Source: Bodonicaedibacter sp963693005 (GTDB taxonomy: Bacteria > Pseudomonadota > Alphaproteobacteria > UBA6184). Taken from it: DNA of 64,000 bases. Position numbers and translations under genes: made by a program. Every line of letters begins with the position of its first letter. Position 1 is the first letter of the stretch. The notes under the pieces are model-generated. The model did not search any database. It was not told the DNA's origin and worked only from the letters and a program-made list of their open reading frames with translations. Positions 1 through 8,917 of the stretch are shown piece by piece. The stretch covers positions 744,001 through 808,000 of the forward strand of contig OY843726.1 of the NCBI GenBank assembly GCA_963693005.1. The letters are read 5' to 3'.

Positions 1-648
1 GGTTGTAAAACCGTGACAGATTGCATCGAACGGTGTTAATCCAAAAATATAAAGAAGCAAAATACACAACGCAGTTAGAAATATGTAGGCCTTAAAAATT
101 GAGCGTGCGATTTGAGTTACCTGCGGGAGGACTTTGTCAGACTTATCTGAGAATTCGCTCTGGAAGAGCTGCATGCCTCCGACTTTTAGTTTAGGCAGAA
201 TTGTCATGGCCATGATTACGATGCCGACTCCTCCAAACCATTGCAATAGTGCGCGCCATAGTAAGATAGTTTTAGGGTAGCTTTCGATGTTTGTAAGCAC
301 AGTTGCTCCGGTGGTGGTAATGGCAGAAACGGTTTCAAAAAGTGTATCTGTGAGCGAAATATCAAGAGTAGAGAGTGCAATTGGAAGGCTAGCAAAAATA
401 GAGGTTAGAATCCAAGCCAGGAACGTTAATAAAAATATTTCACGGGTTTGTAGGTTTTCAAGAGGGGCAGATTGAAATCCTAGAATTAAGCCTCCTCCAA
501 TAAAAATCGAAGTCATTGCGGATATAAAAAAAGGAATCCACTGAGTGAGCTCACCCATAAATACATATGAAATAATTGAAACGCTAAGTGTTATTCCCCC
601 GATTAAAGTTAGCAAATAACCAAGGATATGCATGAGGCCTAATAGCAT
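1..648 (-). CDS. trkH: Trk-type potassium uptake protein TrkH (partial, C-terminus beyond window)
   Basis: This is the N-terminal 216 residues of a TrkH/TrkG inner-membrane K+ translocation subunit, which normally works with the cytoplasmic TrkA. I translated it from the reverse strand, and the frame is open to base 1. Hydrophobic segments lie at about residues 5-35, 40-58, 70-90 and 180-205. The first pore loop carries the selectivity-filter sequence TTTGAT, followed by family-typical WFGGVGI and KLKVGGMQLF. The ATG at 648-646 shares one base with the apaG stop codon (TAATG), so the gene is translationally coupled as the last gene of trxA-apaG-trkH. The family is normally about 480 residues, so more than half is missing. 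Confidence 0.9.
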   Translation of the reverse strand, partial: MLLGLMHILGYLLTLIGGITLSVSIISYVFMGELTQWIPFFISAMTSIFIGGGLILGFQSAPLENLQTREIFLLTFLAWILTSIFASLPIALSTLDISLTDTLFETVSAITTTGATVLTNIESYPKTILLWRALLQWFGGVGIVIMAMTILPKLKVGGMQLFQSEFSDKSDKVLPQVTQIARSIFKAYIFLTALCILLLYIFGLTPFDAICHGFTT

Positions 649-1040
649 TAGTTGAGCAGCTTGTCATGATAGGGGCTATCCAAAGAAAAAGGGGGGATGT
701 CTACTTCTATTTCTCCTTCGGAATCGCTTGAAAGTATATAGCTACCCATCATCATTCCTGAAGGAGTCGAGAGAGGAGTTCCGCTAAAGTACTTATAGCC
801 TTCGCCCGGTTTAATAAGGGGTTGTTCGCCTATCACTCCGTCTCCTTCTACAATAAAGGAAACCCCAGTCTCATCTGTAATTAACCATTTTCGACGTAAT
901 AACTTAACTGTAGTCTCATTAAAGTTTTCAATGGTAATTGTATAGAGCCACAGAAATTTATTTTCTTCTGGGGAGGAGTCTTTTCCAAGATATTCCGGAC
1001 TCGCCGTTACTTTTATGCCATGCGTGGTTTTAGAGTACAT
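648..1040 (-). CDS. apaG: ApaG domain protein
   Basis: This 130-residue protein is a full-length ApaG, a small immunoglobulin-like beta-sandwich protein linked genetically to Co2+/Mg2+ homeostasis; its biochemical role is not settled. The family signature in the C-terminal half is clear: GDGVIGEQPLIKPGEGYKY followed by SGTPLSTPSGMMMGSY. It lies 12 bases after trxA, and its stop codon overlaps the trkH start, which suggests one transcript. The start at 1040 gives a normal family length, although the upstream Shine-Dalgarno sequence is weak. Confidence 0.93.
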   Translation of the reverse strand: MYSKTTHGIKVTASPEYLGKDSSPEENKFLWLYTITIENFNETTVKLLRRKWLITDETGVSFIVEGDGVIGEQPLIKPGEGYKYFSGTPLSTPSGMMMGSYILSSDSEGEIEVDIPPFSLDSPYHDKLLN

Positions 1041-1052
1041 CGTTAGTTCAAC

Positions 1053-1373
1053 CTAGATATTTTCATTAATCCAGTCTAATAGCTTTGATTTCGGGTGAGC
1101 TCCTACCGTTGTTGCAATCGGAGCACCATTTTGAAATATCATGAGCGTTGGGATGCTGCGCACCTGTTGTGTAGTGGCGGTTTCGGGGTTTTCATCCACA
1201 TTTAGCTTGAAAATGCTGAGCTTATCACCAAGTTCGTTTGCTAGATCCTCTAATACTGGCGTGAGCATTTTGCAGGGGCCACACCATGGCGCCCAGAAGT
1301 CCACAAGCACAGGTTTTGATGAAGCCAGTACATCAAGTTGAAAGGATCCGTCGGATGTGTTTTTTACAGACAT
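1053..1373 (-). CDS. trxA: Thioredoxin
   Basis: This is a cytoplasmic thioredoxin of 106 residues that reduces disulfides in target proteins, probably including the NrdAB ribonucleotide reductase encoded in this window. The active-site WCGPC is at residues 30-34, and the cis-proline motif SIPTLMIF lies near residue 75. An in-frame start lies eight codons upstream, but I chose the ATG at 1373 because GGAG sits 7 bases before it. It is the first gene of trxA-apaG-trkH on the minus strand. Confidence 0.96.
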   Translation of the reverse strand: MSVKNTSDGSFQLDVLASSKPVLVDFWAPWCGPCKMLTPVLEDLANELGDKLSIFKLNVDENPETATTQQVRSIPTLMIFQNGAPIATTVGAHPKSKLLDWINENI

Positions 1374-1535
1374 TGAAATTCTCCAATTATGGTGCAAATT
1401 ATATCACTTTTTATAAAAAGCGGAAACAAAAAGCATTAATTTTTATAAAATGGAAATAAAACGCCACTAAACTAGTGAAAAGAAAAAAAGTTCTGGACAA
1501 TGAGCTTAGGTTTTGTTACTAAAATAACGTCTTGT

Positions 1536-1611
1536 GGGTAATTAGCTCAGTTGGTAGAGCATCTGACTTTTAATCAGAGGGTCACAGGTTCGATCCCTGT
1601 ATTACCCACCA
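1536..1611 (+). tRNA. tRNA-Lys (anticodon TTT)
   Basis: A complete cloverleaf can be folded by eye. The acceptor GGGTAAT pairs with ATTACCC, the D arm is GCTC/GAGC, and the anticodon loop CTTTTAA gives anticodon TTT. The T arm contains GGTTCGATCC, the discriminator is A, and CCA is encoded. It lies between the divergent-facing trxA and ubiG genes. Confidence 0.98.
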
Positions 1612-1619
1612 CCCTGAAT

Positions 1620-2315
1620 TTATTCTTTATACCCAACACCTATATAGCTGCCGCTCAGATGTTTTGACAATTCCCACGAATTACTCTGAATAGACCAGCT
1701 TATGCCAGAAATATCTTTGATGGTGACCCCAGCTTTTTTTAAAGGTAGACCAATTTCGCTGGGCTTTAGAAAACGTTCCCACTGGTGAGTTCCTTTGGGG
1801 GCCCACTGAAGAACATTTTCAGCTAGAGCGATGCCAGCAATATAAGAAAAAGCCGTGCGGTTGAGGGTTGAAAAAAATAATAAGCCTCCTGGCTTAAGTA
1901 GGTTTGCTGCGACTTTTAGTAGAAGTTTGGGGTTGTCAACATGCTCTAATATCTCCAATAGGCACACGACGTTATAAGAGTTTGTTACTTGTTCTACTGT
2001 AATTTTATGATATTGAATAGCAAGGTTCATTGAGGCTGAGTGCTCTTGTGCAGCCTCAATAGCCTCAGAAGATTGATCAATTCCGGTTACTTGATAGCCG
2101 AGTCGTGCAAAAGGTTCGCAAATAAGCCCACCTCCGCATCCTATGTCAAGTAGACTAGGGCTCTTTCCAAGGGGGTGATTTTGAATGTGTGATAGCATGT
2201 AGTGTAAGCGGACAGGGTTTATAGCATGTAATGACTTAAAAGGGCCTGACTCACTCCACCAGGTGTGTGCAAGTTCTGAAAAAATTTCAGTTTCTTTTAT
2301 TGTTCGTGTATTCAT
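1620..2315 (-). CDS. ubiG: Ubiquinone biosynthesis O-methyltransferase UbiG
   Basis: UbiG is a SAM-dependent methyltransferase that performs the O-methylation steps of ubiquinone synthesis. The protein of about 231 residues shows the N-terminal family block FKSLHAINPVRLHYM, the SAM-binding motif I DIGCGGG at about residues 57-63, the acidic post-I motif VTGIDQS, and LLEILEHVDNP. I preferred the ATG at 2315 over an upstream GTG at 2336 because the family N-terminus begins there and GGA lies about 7 bases before it. It diverges from lysC across a short spacer, so the two promoters must be close together. A UbiH-like hydroxylase gene at 45 kb belongs to the same pathway. Confidence 0.93.
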   Translation of the reverse strand: MNTRTIKETEIFSELAHTWWSESGPFKSLHAINPVRLHYMLSHIQNHPLGKSPSLLDIGCGGGLICEPFARLGYQVTGIDQSSEAIEAAQEHSASMNLAIQYHKITVEQVTNSYNVVCLLEILEHVDNPKLLLKVAANLLKPGGLLFFSTLNRTAFSYIAGIALAENVLQWAPKGTHQWERFLKPSEIGLPLKKAGVTIKDISGISWSIQSNSWELSKHLSGSYIGVGYKE

Positions 2316-2359
2316 GATAAAATCCAAATAATTCACGATTAGATCATAGTTTATTAGCG

Positions 2360-3499
2360 ATGTCGATTATAATACAGAAATACGGAGGAACTTCAGTAGG
2401 TAGCATTGAGCGCATGCGTCATGTGGCTGAGTTAGTAATCTCTGAGAAGAAACAAGGCAATCAAGTTGTAGTTGTTGTAAGTGCAATGGTGGGAGTGACG
2501 AATGCTTTGGCAAAACAGGCATCAGAGTTTCACCCCACACACAATAGTATGGCTCGCGATTTTGTTATTTCGAGCGGAGAAAATATTAGTAGTGGATTAT
2601 TGGCTCTTGCGATACAGGAGCGTGGTGTTGAGGGGGTGCCACTGTCAGGTTGGCAGGTGCCAATCATAACAACACCTATACATGGTAAGGCTAGTATTCA
2701 ACAGACTGATCCTGTTCGGTTATCAATGTTGTTGGCACAGGGAAGTATACCAGTGATTTCAGGATTTCAGGGGGTCTCTGAAGCGGGAATGATTACTACT
2801 CTTGGGCGAGGGGGGTCTGATACTTCTGCAGTTGCCCTTGCAGCAGCATTAAATGCGGAGCGGTGTGATATTTATACAGATATTGATGGAGTTTATACTG
2901 CTGACCCGCGACTTGTATCAGAGGCCAAGCTAATACAAAATCTTTCTTATGATTTTGCCATATTAATGGCTCATCAGGGGGCAAAGGTGGTACATCCAGC
3001 TGCAATGGAAATGGCTAAAAGTGCCAGAGTTCCAATTCGAGTATTATCAAGCTTTGGCTCTGATTGTTTTACTAGTATAGGAGCTGCGGATGATTTTGAT
3101 GTGTGCGCAGTTTCGCATATTGAAAATTTAGCAGTGTTTTCTACTCAAGTTAATAATGGCTTTAGTGAAGCTTTAGAAACTATCAAACGAAATAATGTGG
3201 TAGTGGATGTCATAGATCTTAAGGCTGACCGGGTTGTTGGCTGTGTTTTAGAAGAAGATATAGCTTTTGTTAGTGAAGAGTTGAATGCACGCAAGATCTT
3301 CCCCAAATGGCAAAAGGCAGCAAAGGTTTCGTGGGTGGATTCAGGCGCTGAGTCTCGTGCTCAGCGCATCTTAAATCTGATATCTGATGGTGATTTTCCT
3401 ATTTTGAATTTATGGAAATGCCCAGGGAGAGTATCAGCGACAATTCCCCGAGATCACTTGAGGTCGTTTGTTTCTTATCTACATCAGTATATTTTTTAA
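2360..3499 (+). CDS. lysC: Aspartokinase
   Basis: Aspartokinase phosphorylates aspartate to aspartyl-phosphate, the first step towards lysine/diaminopimelate, threonine and methionine. The kinase signature KYGGTSVG is at residues 7-14. The catalytic loop LGRGGSDTSAV lies near residues 147-157, followed by CDIYTDIDGVYTADPR. The C-terminal third, from about residue 255, has the size of paired ACT regulatory domains, so allosteric control is likely. At 379 residues it is slightly shorter than the usual 400-410. Keeping this gene fits a need for diaminopimelate for peptidoglycan. Confidence 0.95.
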   Translation: MSIIIQKYGGTSVGSIERMRHVAELVISEKKQGNQVVVVVSAMVGVTNALAKQASEFHPTHNSMARDFVISSGENISSGLLALAIQERGVEGVPLSGWQVPIITTPIHGKASIQQTDPVRLSMLLAQGSIPVISGFQGVSEAGMITTLGRGGSDTSAVALAAALNAERCDIYTDIDGVYTADPRLVSEAKLIQNLSYDFAILMAHQGAKVVHPAAMEMAKSARVPIRVLSSFGSDCFTSIGAADDFDVCAVSHIENLAVFSTQVNNGFSEALETIKRNNVVVDVIDLKADRVVGCVLEEDIAFVSEELNARKIFPKWQKAAKVSWVDSGAESRAQRILNLISDGDFPILNLWKCPGRVSATIPRDHLRSFVSYLHQYIF

Positions 3500-3562
3500 T
3501 GAAATTTATTGATTTTTTTAGGATTTTACATTAAAACATAATTAGTCTAATAGCATATCTAT

Positions 3563-3637
3563 TGGGGTGTAGCCAAGCGGTAAGGCAACGGGTTTTGATC
3601 CCGTCATGCGGAGGTTCGAATCCTCCCACCCCAGCCA
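3563..3637 (+). tRNA. tRNA-Gln (anticodon TTG)
   Basis: The acceptor TGGGGTG pairs with CACCCCA, the anticodon loop TTTTGAT gives TTG, the T arm contains GGTTCGAATCC, the discriminator is G, and CCA is encoded. If this organism lacks GlnRS, as most alphaproteobacteria do, this tRNA would be charged with glutamate by a non-discriminating GluRS and then amidated. Confidence 0.98.
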
Positions 3638-3741
3638 TTTTGTATAATTCACTGTTTATAAAGTCTAAAGGCCATTTGTGCCGAAGCATTCGCATAACTC
3701 ACGAAGGTTTTATAGCCGTTTTAAAGGGTATTGAGTAGATA

Positions 3742-3776
3742 GAAAAAGTCCGGGAGCTTGTGTGTGAGCTTCCCGG
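3742..3776 (-). terminator. Rho-independent terminator after rseP-bamA-fabZ
   Basis: Read on the minus strand, a GC-rich stem (CCGGGAAGCT with AGCTCCCGG, one bulged A, 8-base loop) is followed by CTTTTT. It lies about 27 bases downstream of the fabZ stop codon and closes that operon. Confidence 0.85.
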
Positions 3777-3802
3777 GTAGAAGTGAGAGAGTGGGTGACG
3801 AA

Positions 3803-4258
3803 TTACTTTTTATCGGAAATCATGGCCATAAACTGTGCTTCGGTAGTGAGAGTTTCTCCAACCTTGGATATCCCTTGGAATTTTGCTATATTTCCTCGCT
3901 TTTGAGTTAAAGTGACTTGTAGGGTAAGTTGATCGCCTGGAGTGACAACTTGGCGAAATTTGACCTGATCAATGCTCATAAAAAACATTAGTTTGTCTGA
4001 CATAGATTGTCCGGCTTGTTCTAGCTGGAAACCCATAAAAACTCCGGCAGCCTGTGCTAGGGCTTCAACAATTAAAACACCAGGCATAACTGGAGAGTTT
4101 GGGAAGTGACCCTGAAAGAATTGCTCGTTAATGGTAACATTTTTAAGGGCTATAATTTCATTTTCAGAAACATTAGTTACGCGATCTACTAGCAACAGCG
4201 GGTATCTGTGTGGAATGAATTGCTTAATTTTTTGAATATTTAAAGGGAAATCGCTCAT
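3803..4258 (-). CDS. fabZ: 3-hydroxyacyl-[acyl-carrier-protein] dehydratase FabZ
   Basis: FabZ is a cytoplasmic hot-dog-fold enzyme that dehydrates 3-hydroxyacyl-ACP in fatty-acid elongation. The 151-residue protein has the HRYPLLLVDR block and the catalytic region GHFPNSPVMPG, with His51 and Glu65 at the expected active-site positions. The ATG overlaps the last base of the bamA stop codon (TAATG). In many Gram-negatives lpxD lies between bamA and fabZ and lpxA follows. Here neither is present, and a terminator follows directly. Confidence 0.97.
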   Translation of the reverse strand: MSDFPLNIQKIKQFIPHRYPLLLVDRVTNVSENEIIALKNVTINEQFFQGHFPNSPVMPGVLIVEALAQAAGVFMGFQLEQAGQSMSDKLMFFMSIDQVKFRQVVTPGDQLTLQVTLTQKRGNIAKFQGISKVGETLTTEAQFMAMISDKK

Positions 4259-6615
4259 TACATTCCTCCTCCTAGAGAGAAGAAGAATACTTCTTCTTGG
4301 TCAAATATTTCTTGAAGCAAAGGTTTTGCAGCTCCAATGACTAGACGTCCCATGAACGGAATATCTACCTGTAGCCCGGCGCCGATACTCATGCGAGTTT
4401 TTAGGGCGTTTCCAAGAATACCAATTCCGTTATCCTCTGCGTCAGGCTTTGGGGATCCTATGTTCCAAACACTTCCTATATCTAAGAACGTTATTGCTCG
4501 AACGCCTACGTCTGGCGCAAAGGGAAACGAGAACTCAGTTGTGACTTTGTACATATTTAAGCCACCAGTTGCACTTGTATTAAATTGGTTTTGGTTACCT
4601 TTAGACGTTGGTTTTTCTTCTAAGCTTTTGTCCTCTCTTGGTCCTAGTCCAGCAACCTCAAACCCACGGAAAGATAAGTACCCCAATCGATAGCGTTCAA
4701 AGTAGTTAATGTAATTGTTGTTTACTTCCCACATTTTCCCAAAGTTACCTTTGAAAGATAGAACCATGCCGCTGCGGCCAAAAGGAATATGGTAGTCTCC
4801 ACCCACATCAAGCTTTACATAGTCTACATTTCCGCCGATTCCAGAGTATTCGAGTGAGGTTGAAAGTTTTACACCTTCCGTTGGTGTGAATCTATCGTTT
4901 CGAGTGTCATATATACAATTTAGCGAGGCAGCTGATTTGTAGCGGTCTTCTTCACGGTCTGCATACTTTAAATTATGCATTGTTTTGTGAGAGTGTTTGC
5001 TTTCATTAGATGGCTCAAAAAAATTTGTGTCATAGTGTTTGAACGTATAGTCAACAGACGTTCTGAAATTTTCTGTCCAGTTAAAAATTAATGTTGGTGA
5101 AAGTGAGTAGGAAAATTCTTTGTAGGCAGAAAACTCTTTATCCTGATCACTTTTAAGGCTTCCCCCCAATGATAGGTCAATGTTCTTGAAAAGTGAAGGT
5201 TTTGAAAAGCTTAAGTTTAGACTTTGGGTGTTTTGTCCAAAAACGCTTTGTAATTGGGCAGCTATACCAGTTCCTTTAATATTACGGTGAGATACGCTGG
5301 CATTTCCGGCAAGTCCCTGTTTTCTTCCATAGGAAGCTCCCCCCATAATGCTGGAGAATGACTTTTCGGATACTCTTAACATAAGGGTTATCTTGTCTGA
5401 AGCTGATCCAGGACGTTTTTCCGATGCAATGTACGGTTCAAACAAACCTAAGTTTCGAATATTTTTAAGAGACCTTCGAATGAGAACTGGGTTGAAGGGG
5501 TCACCTTCAGATATTAGTAATTGATTGCGAATAATATGTTCGCGGGTTAAGCGGTTGCCTTCGATAACAATTTTTTCAACAAATACTTTCTTCGATGGTG
5601 TAATTTTATAGGTGACGTCGATAGTTGAGTTTTTTTCAAGCTTATTAAACTCGGGGGTTATTTGAACGAAAGGGTATCCTTGAGTTGCGTAGTAATCATT
5701 GAGTGTGTCAATAGAAGCCTCAATGTCTTCTTGGTTAAAGGTATCGCCGCTTTTATAGGGGATTTCAGATAAAATAGCCTTGGTTGATAGGGATTTGTGA
5801 GGGTTTTCTATAGAGATTGAGCCCACAGTATATTGAGCACCCTCGGATATTTGGTAAGTTAGATGAAATGATTCATAGTTAGCCAGGAGCTCTGCCGTGG
5901 AGTGCTTTACTTTAAAGTCGTAAAAGCCATTTTTTAAATAAAAGCGACGAAGTTTTTCTTCATCAACACGAACTCGGTTAGGATCATAAACATTGCTAGT
6001 TTGAAAGAAAGAAAGCGCACCAGTCTCTTCTGAATCGATAACTGATTTTAAGTCGACGGGGTCAAAGTAGTTATTTCCCACGATATTAATTTTTGAAATA
6101 TTTGTTGGAGCACCTTCTTCTATTTTAAAAACAAGGTCTAACCTATTTTCTGGGCGGTGAATAACCTGAGGTGTTATGCGAGCGTTGAAATAGCCTTTGG
6201 CTCTATATATTTGTAGTAAAATATCCATGGCTTTAATGGTATCGCCTTTTTTAAAGACTTGGCGACTTTCTAAGTGAAGCTCTCTTTTTACCATGTCTTC
6301 GGGTAGTGCAGACATGCCTTCAAAAGATATTTCATTAATGATAGGGTTTTCTTTGACGTTGATTGATAAAATTCCGGATTTAAATGAAAAAGAAACACTG
6401 CTGAATAGGCCGGTTGCAAAGATGTTTTTTAAGTCTTGATTGATAAGCTTTGCATCATAACTATCCCCGGACTTTGTGCGTAAATAGGAAAGAACAATAG
6501 CGGGGTCAACGCGAGAGCTTCCAAGCACTGATATGCGTTGAATGGCCTCGGCGGCGACACTAGAGACCATCAAATTAAAGACTAGTGCTGAAATCAGGCT
6601 TTTATTCATTTTCAC
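4258..6615 (-). CDS. bamA: Outer membrane protein assembly factor BamA
   Basis: BamA is the Omp85-family core of the machine that inserts beta-barrel proteins into the outer membrane. A signal peptide (about residues 1-24, ending SSVAAEA) is followed by a series of POTRA repeats to about residue 430 and a C-terminal 16-strand-type barrel. The barrel contains the lid-loop motif RGFE (SFRGFEVAGLGPR) and ends in a short hydrophobic strand, FFFSLGGGM. The total of about 785 residues is normal. I chose the GTG at 6615 because an AAAGGG Shine-Dalgarno sits 8 bases upstream; the ATG two codons later is the alternative. It is the middle gene of rseP-bamA-fabZ. Confidence 0.95.
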   Translation of the reverse strand: MKMNKSLISALVFNLMVSSVAAEAIQRISVLGSSRVDPAIVLSYLRTKSGDSYDAKLINQDLKNIFATGLFSSVSFSFKSGILSINVKENPIINEISFEGMSALPEDMVKRELHLESRQVFKKGDTIKAMDILLQIYRAKGYFNARITPQVIHRPENRLDLVFKIEEGAPTNISKINIVGNNYFDPVDLKSVIDSEETGALSFFQTSNVYDPNRVRVDEEKLRRFYLKNGFYDFKVKHSTAELLANYESFHLTYQISEGAQYTVGSISIENPHKSLSTKAILSEIPYKSGDTFNQEDIEASIDTLNDYYATQGYPFVQITPEFNKLEKNSTIDVTYKITPSKKVFVEKIVIEGNRLTREHIIRNQLLISEGDPFNPVLIRRSLKNIRNLGLFEPYIASEKRPGSASDKITLMLRVSEKSFSSIMGGASYGRKQGLAGNASVSHRNIKGTGIAAQLQSVFGQNTQSLNLSFSKPSLFKNIDLSLGGSLKSDQDKEFSAYKEFSYSLSPTLIFNWTENFRTSVDYTFKHYDTNFFEPSNESKHSHKTMHNLKYADREEDRYKSAASLNCIYDTRNDRFTPTEGVKLSTSLEYSGIGGNVDYVKLDVGGDYHIPFGRSGMVLSFKGNFGKMWEVNNNYINYFERYRLGYLSFRGFEVAGLGPREDKSLEEKPTSKGNQNQFNTSATGGLNMYKVTTEFSFPFAPDVGVRAITFLDIGSVWNIGSPKPDAEDNGIGILGNALKTRMSIGAGLQVDIPFMGRLVIGAAKPLLQEIFDQEEVFFFSLGGGM

Positions 6616-6640
6616 GGTTAACACCCTTTCTAGGTTTTAT

Positions 6641-7711
6641 TTAAAAAAACACATCTTTATACGTTACCAGCAAAAATAACGCAATCAATACGATAAATCC
6701 AATTGTAAAGGCCCACTCCTGGATTTTTTCGTTAACTGGTCTACCTTGGATTGATTCAATAAAGTAGAACAGTAAATGCCCACCATCAAGTGTTGGAATA
6801 GGCAAAAGATTAAAAAATCCAAGGCTAGTTGAAATTAACGCGGCATAAAATATAACAATTGAAAAGCCCATATCTGCTGCAGATTTAATGCCTTTTGCAA
6901 TAGCGATAGGACCACCTAAACTACTAGTGTTTCCCTGAGTAATCATATTTTTCAACGCGAGTATAGTTGACCATGATATTTGTAGGGGGTACATCGCTGC
7001 ATAGTATAAGGAAGGTTTAAGTTGAAATGGTGGGCTGTGGGCCGTTTTGATGCCAATAGAGTATGCGTTTTCTCCGCTTATATCAGTGGCTTTTGCCTCA
7101 AATATGTAGGTTTGAACGGTATTGTTGCGCTCAGCAACGATACTTACAGTAGAAGAAATAAGCGTTTGCATGACGCTTATGATGTCTTTTAGGGAAGTAA
7201 CAGGTGTTCCGTTAATGGATTGAATAGAGTCTCCGATATGTAGGCCAGCTGCTACCGCGGGGCTATCTTCGGAAAAACTTTCGATTTTTGACGACATTCC
7301 GGGTTGTCCAGAAAGCAAAAATACGCCAAAGAACAAGACCATTGCGAGTAAGTAGTTTGCAATTGGACCACCAAAAGAGACCATGATTCTTTGAAATACT
7401 GGGCGATAATGTAAACACAGCTGTTTATCTGGGGCTGATATTGACTTGTCTGCGCCTGAGCTTGCTGCATCAACATCGCCAAAGAACTTTACATATCCAC
7501 CCAGTGGGATCCAGCTGAATTTCCAGCGAGTGCCTTTTGTATCGGTCCACCCAATAATTTCTTTACCAAAGCCGATAGAAAACGTTGACACTTTTATTCC
7601 AAAATAACGCGCTGGAAGAAAGTGTCCCAGCTCATGAATAAACACAATGAAGGATAGCACTATGACGAAAAGTAGCGCGGTATATATAAAATCGACTGCA
7701 AAAAACTGCAT
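6641..7711 (-). CDS. rseP: RIP metalloprotease RseP (site-2 protease)
   Basis: RseP is an inner-membrane zinc protease that cuts transmembrane segments, for example anti-sigma factors and spent signal peptides. The zinc motif HELGH is at residues 26-30 in the first membrane helix. A PDZ-like region containing PAVAAGLHIGDSIQSING lies at about residues 150-170. The second zinc-ligand region NLLPIPTLDGGH lies near residues 300-311. The 356 residues suggest one PDZ domain rather than the two of E. coli RseP. A GAGAG sequence precedes the ATG, and bamA follows after about 25 bases. Confidence 0.95.
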   Translation of the reverse strand: MQFFAVDFIYTALLFVIVLSFIVFIHELGHFLPARYFGIKVSTFSIGFGKEIIGWTDTKGTRWKFSWIPLGGYVKFFGDVDAASSGADKSISAPDKQLCLHYRPVFQRIMVSFGGPIANYLLAMVLFFGVFLLSGQPGMSSKIESFSEDSPAVAAGLHIGDSIQSINGTPVTSLKDIISVMQTLISSTVSIVAERNNTVQTYIFEAKATDISGENAYSIGIKTAHSPPFQLKPSLYYAAMYPLQISWSTILALKNMITQGNTSSLGGPIAIAKGIKSAADMGFSIVIFYAALISTSLGFFNLLPIPTLDGGHLLFYFIESIQGRPVNEKIQEWAFTIGFIVLIALFLLVTYKDVFF

Positions 7712-7900
7712 ATAACTCTCAAGGTTTGCTTTTTCAGCATAATATAACCGCGAATGCTTGGAAAGCCAATGGCTTTTTATATGAATGTTTTTCTGGGTGG
7801 ATGGGCAAAAGTTGCATTTGGGGGAATTTTTTGCCCAGCAATCTACTGTTTTAAGTTCTTATTTTAAAGTTTTTCATAGGAGTTTAGTGGACTTGCCATT

Positions 7901-7916
7901 TGGCACATTATTTGCA
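7901..7916 (+). promoter_or_regulatory. Sigma-54 (RpoN) -24/-12 promoter of the flagellin gene
   Basis: The sequence TGGCAC, five bases, then TTGCA matches the sigma-54 consensus at every conserved base, with the GG and GC doublets 10 bases apart. Transcription would start near 7927, giving a leader of about 35 bases with an AAGGA ribosome-binding site before the ATG at 7962. Sigma-54 promoters need an enhancer-binding activator, typically FlbD or FleQ/FlrC types for flagellins; none is encoded in this window. Confidence 0.88.
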
Positions 7917-7961
7917 TATGAGGGAGTGGAGCATTTTAAAATAATACGAAAGGATATTGAA

Positions 7962-8783
7962 ATGTCTAAAATTCAAGCAAATGCAAATAACCAAGTAAAA
8001 CGCCACCAAGAGTCTAGGTCTGCGTCTGCAGCACGTATAGCCAGTGGTAAGCAAATTAACAAGGCTAGCCAGGGTGCTGCCGAGTTGGCTGCGTCTTCGA
8101 AGTTAAACGCAACGTCACGCTCGTTATCGGCAGCAACCTCTAACGCACGTCGTGCGTTAACTTTGGGGCAAACCGCAGATGGTGGCTTGTCTCAGGCGCA
8201 AGACGAAGTGGTTCGTATCAAAGAGCTTGCAGTGCAAGCATCATCTGATACATTTGATGATAGCGATCGTGCGAAAGCCTCGGCGGAAGTTGCGGCACGT
8301 TTAAGCACTATTGATGATGTGATTGTTAAAACAACACGTTTTGGTGACACAACTTTATTAGATGGTACGGGCGGTGAAGCTTCTGATGGTGTTTTTCAGT
8401 TTCAGGTTGCGGAAAAAGCTGGAGATATCTCGACGCTAGATTTGTCAGCAAAATTTGACACTGCAACATTAGGAATTGACGCTGCGGCGGTTGATACCAT
8501 TACCAATGCGCAGACAGCGATTGGTTTGTGTGATACGGCGATTGGACTAATTAACGATGGTCGATCTGCTACGGGTGCGTTTATGGCGGGTATGGAATCT
8601 ACTATTAACGTAAACGACGTGAAACAAGAAAATGTGGATAACGCAGTATCTGTGTTTTCTGATGCAGACATAGCTAAAGAAGCAACTGCATTAAGTAAGG
8701 CGGAAATTGGAGAACAATTGGCACAGGCGATGATTTCTGGTGCTAACAACGCAGAGAAAAACATTCCAGGGCTTCTACGCTAA
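7962..8783 (+). CDS. Flagellin
   Basis: This 273-residue protein is a compact flagellin, the subunit of the flagellar filament. The N-terminal D0/D1 region shows the family pattern (ARIASGKQINKASQGAA, then TADGGLSQAQDEVVRIKELAVQ), and FGDTTLLDG resembles the FNG...LLDG block. The C-terminal D1/D0 region ends NAEKNIPGLLR, like the usual NQ...VLSLLR terminus. The variable central domain is very short. The frame stays open upstream to 7785, but the ATG at 7962 has a ribosome-binding site and follows the sigma-54 promoter. No other flagellar gene is in the window, and its neighbours are unrelated housekeeping genes. Confidence 0.92.
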   Translation: MSKIQANANNQVKRHQESRSASAARIASGKQINKASQGAAELAASSKLNATSRSLSAATSNARRALTLGQTADGGLSQAQDEVVRIKELAVQASSDTFDDSDRAKASAEVAARLSTIDDVIVKTTRFGDTTLLDGTGGEASDGVFQFQVAEKAGDISTLDLSAKFDTATLGIDAAAVDTITNAQTAIGLCDTAIGLINDGRSATGAFMAGMESTINVNDVKQENVDNAVSVFSDADIAKEATALSKAEIGEQLAQAMISGANNAEKNIPGLLR

Positions 8784-8795
8784 TTTCAGCTACTT

Positions 8796-8846
8796 AAACA
8801 ACAAAGAACCATCGACACACTATCGATGGTTCTTTGTTGTTTGGAT
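8796..8846. terminator. Strong, probably bidirectional terminator after the flagellin gene
   Basis: A perfect 20-bp inverted repeat (arms 8796-8815 and 8823-8842) encloses a 7-base loop. The stem end is A-rich on one side and T-rich on the other. It is the longest perfect stem I found in the window. It insulates the highly expressed flagellin gene from gltX. Confidence 0.85.
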
Positions 8847-8917
8847 CTTTTTCTTGTCTATTTTTATGAACGGTATTAATCTTCCTTTTAAAAGTTTAAT
8901 TAATATTCGGATTATTT

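Noticed and set aside
8402..8764. 120-codon frame antisense to the flagellin gene
   Set aside because: The flagellin frame has a promoter, ribosome-binding site and conserved termini. The antisense frame has none of these.
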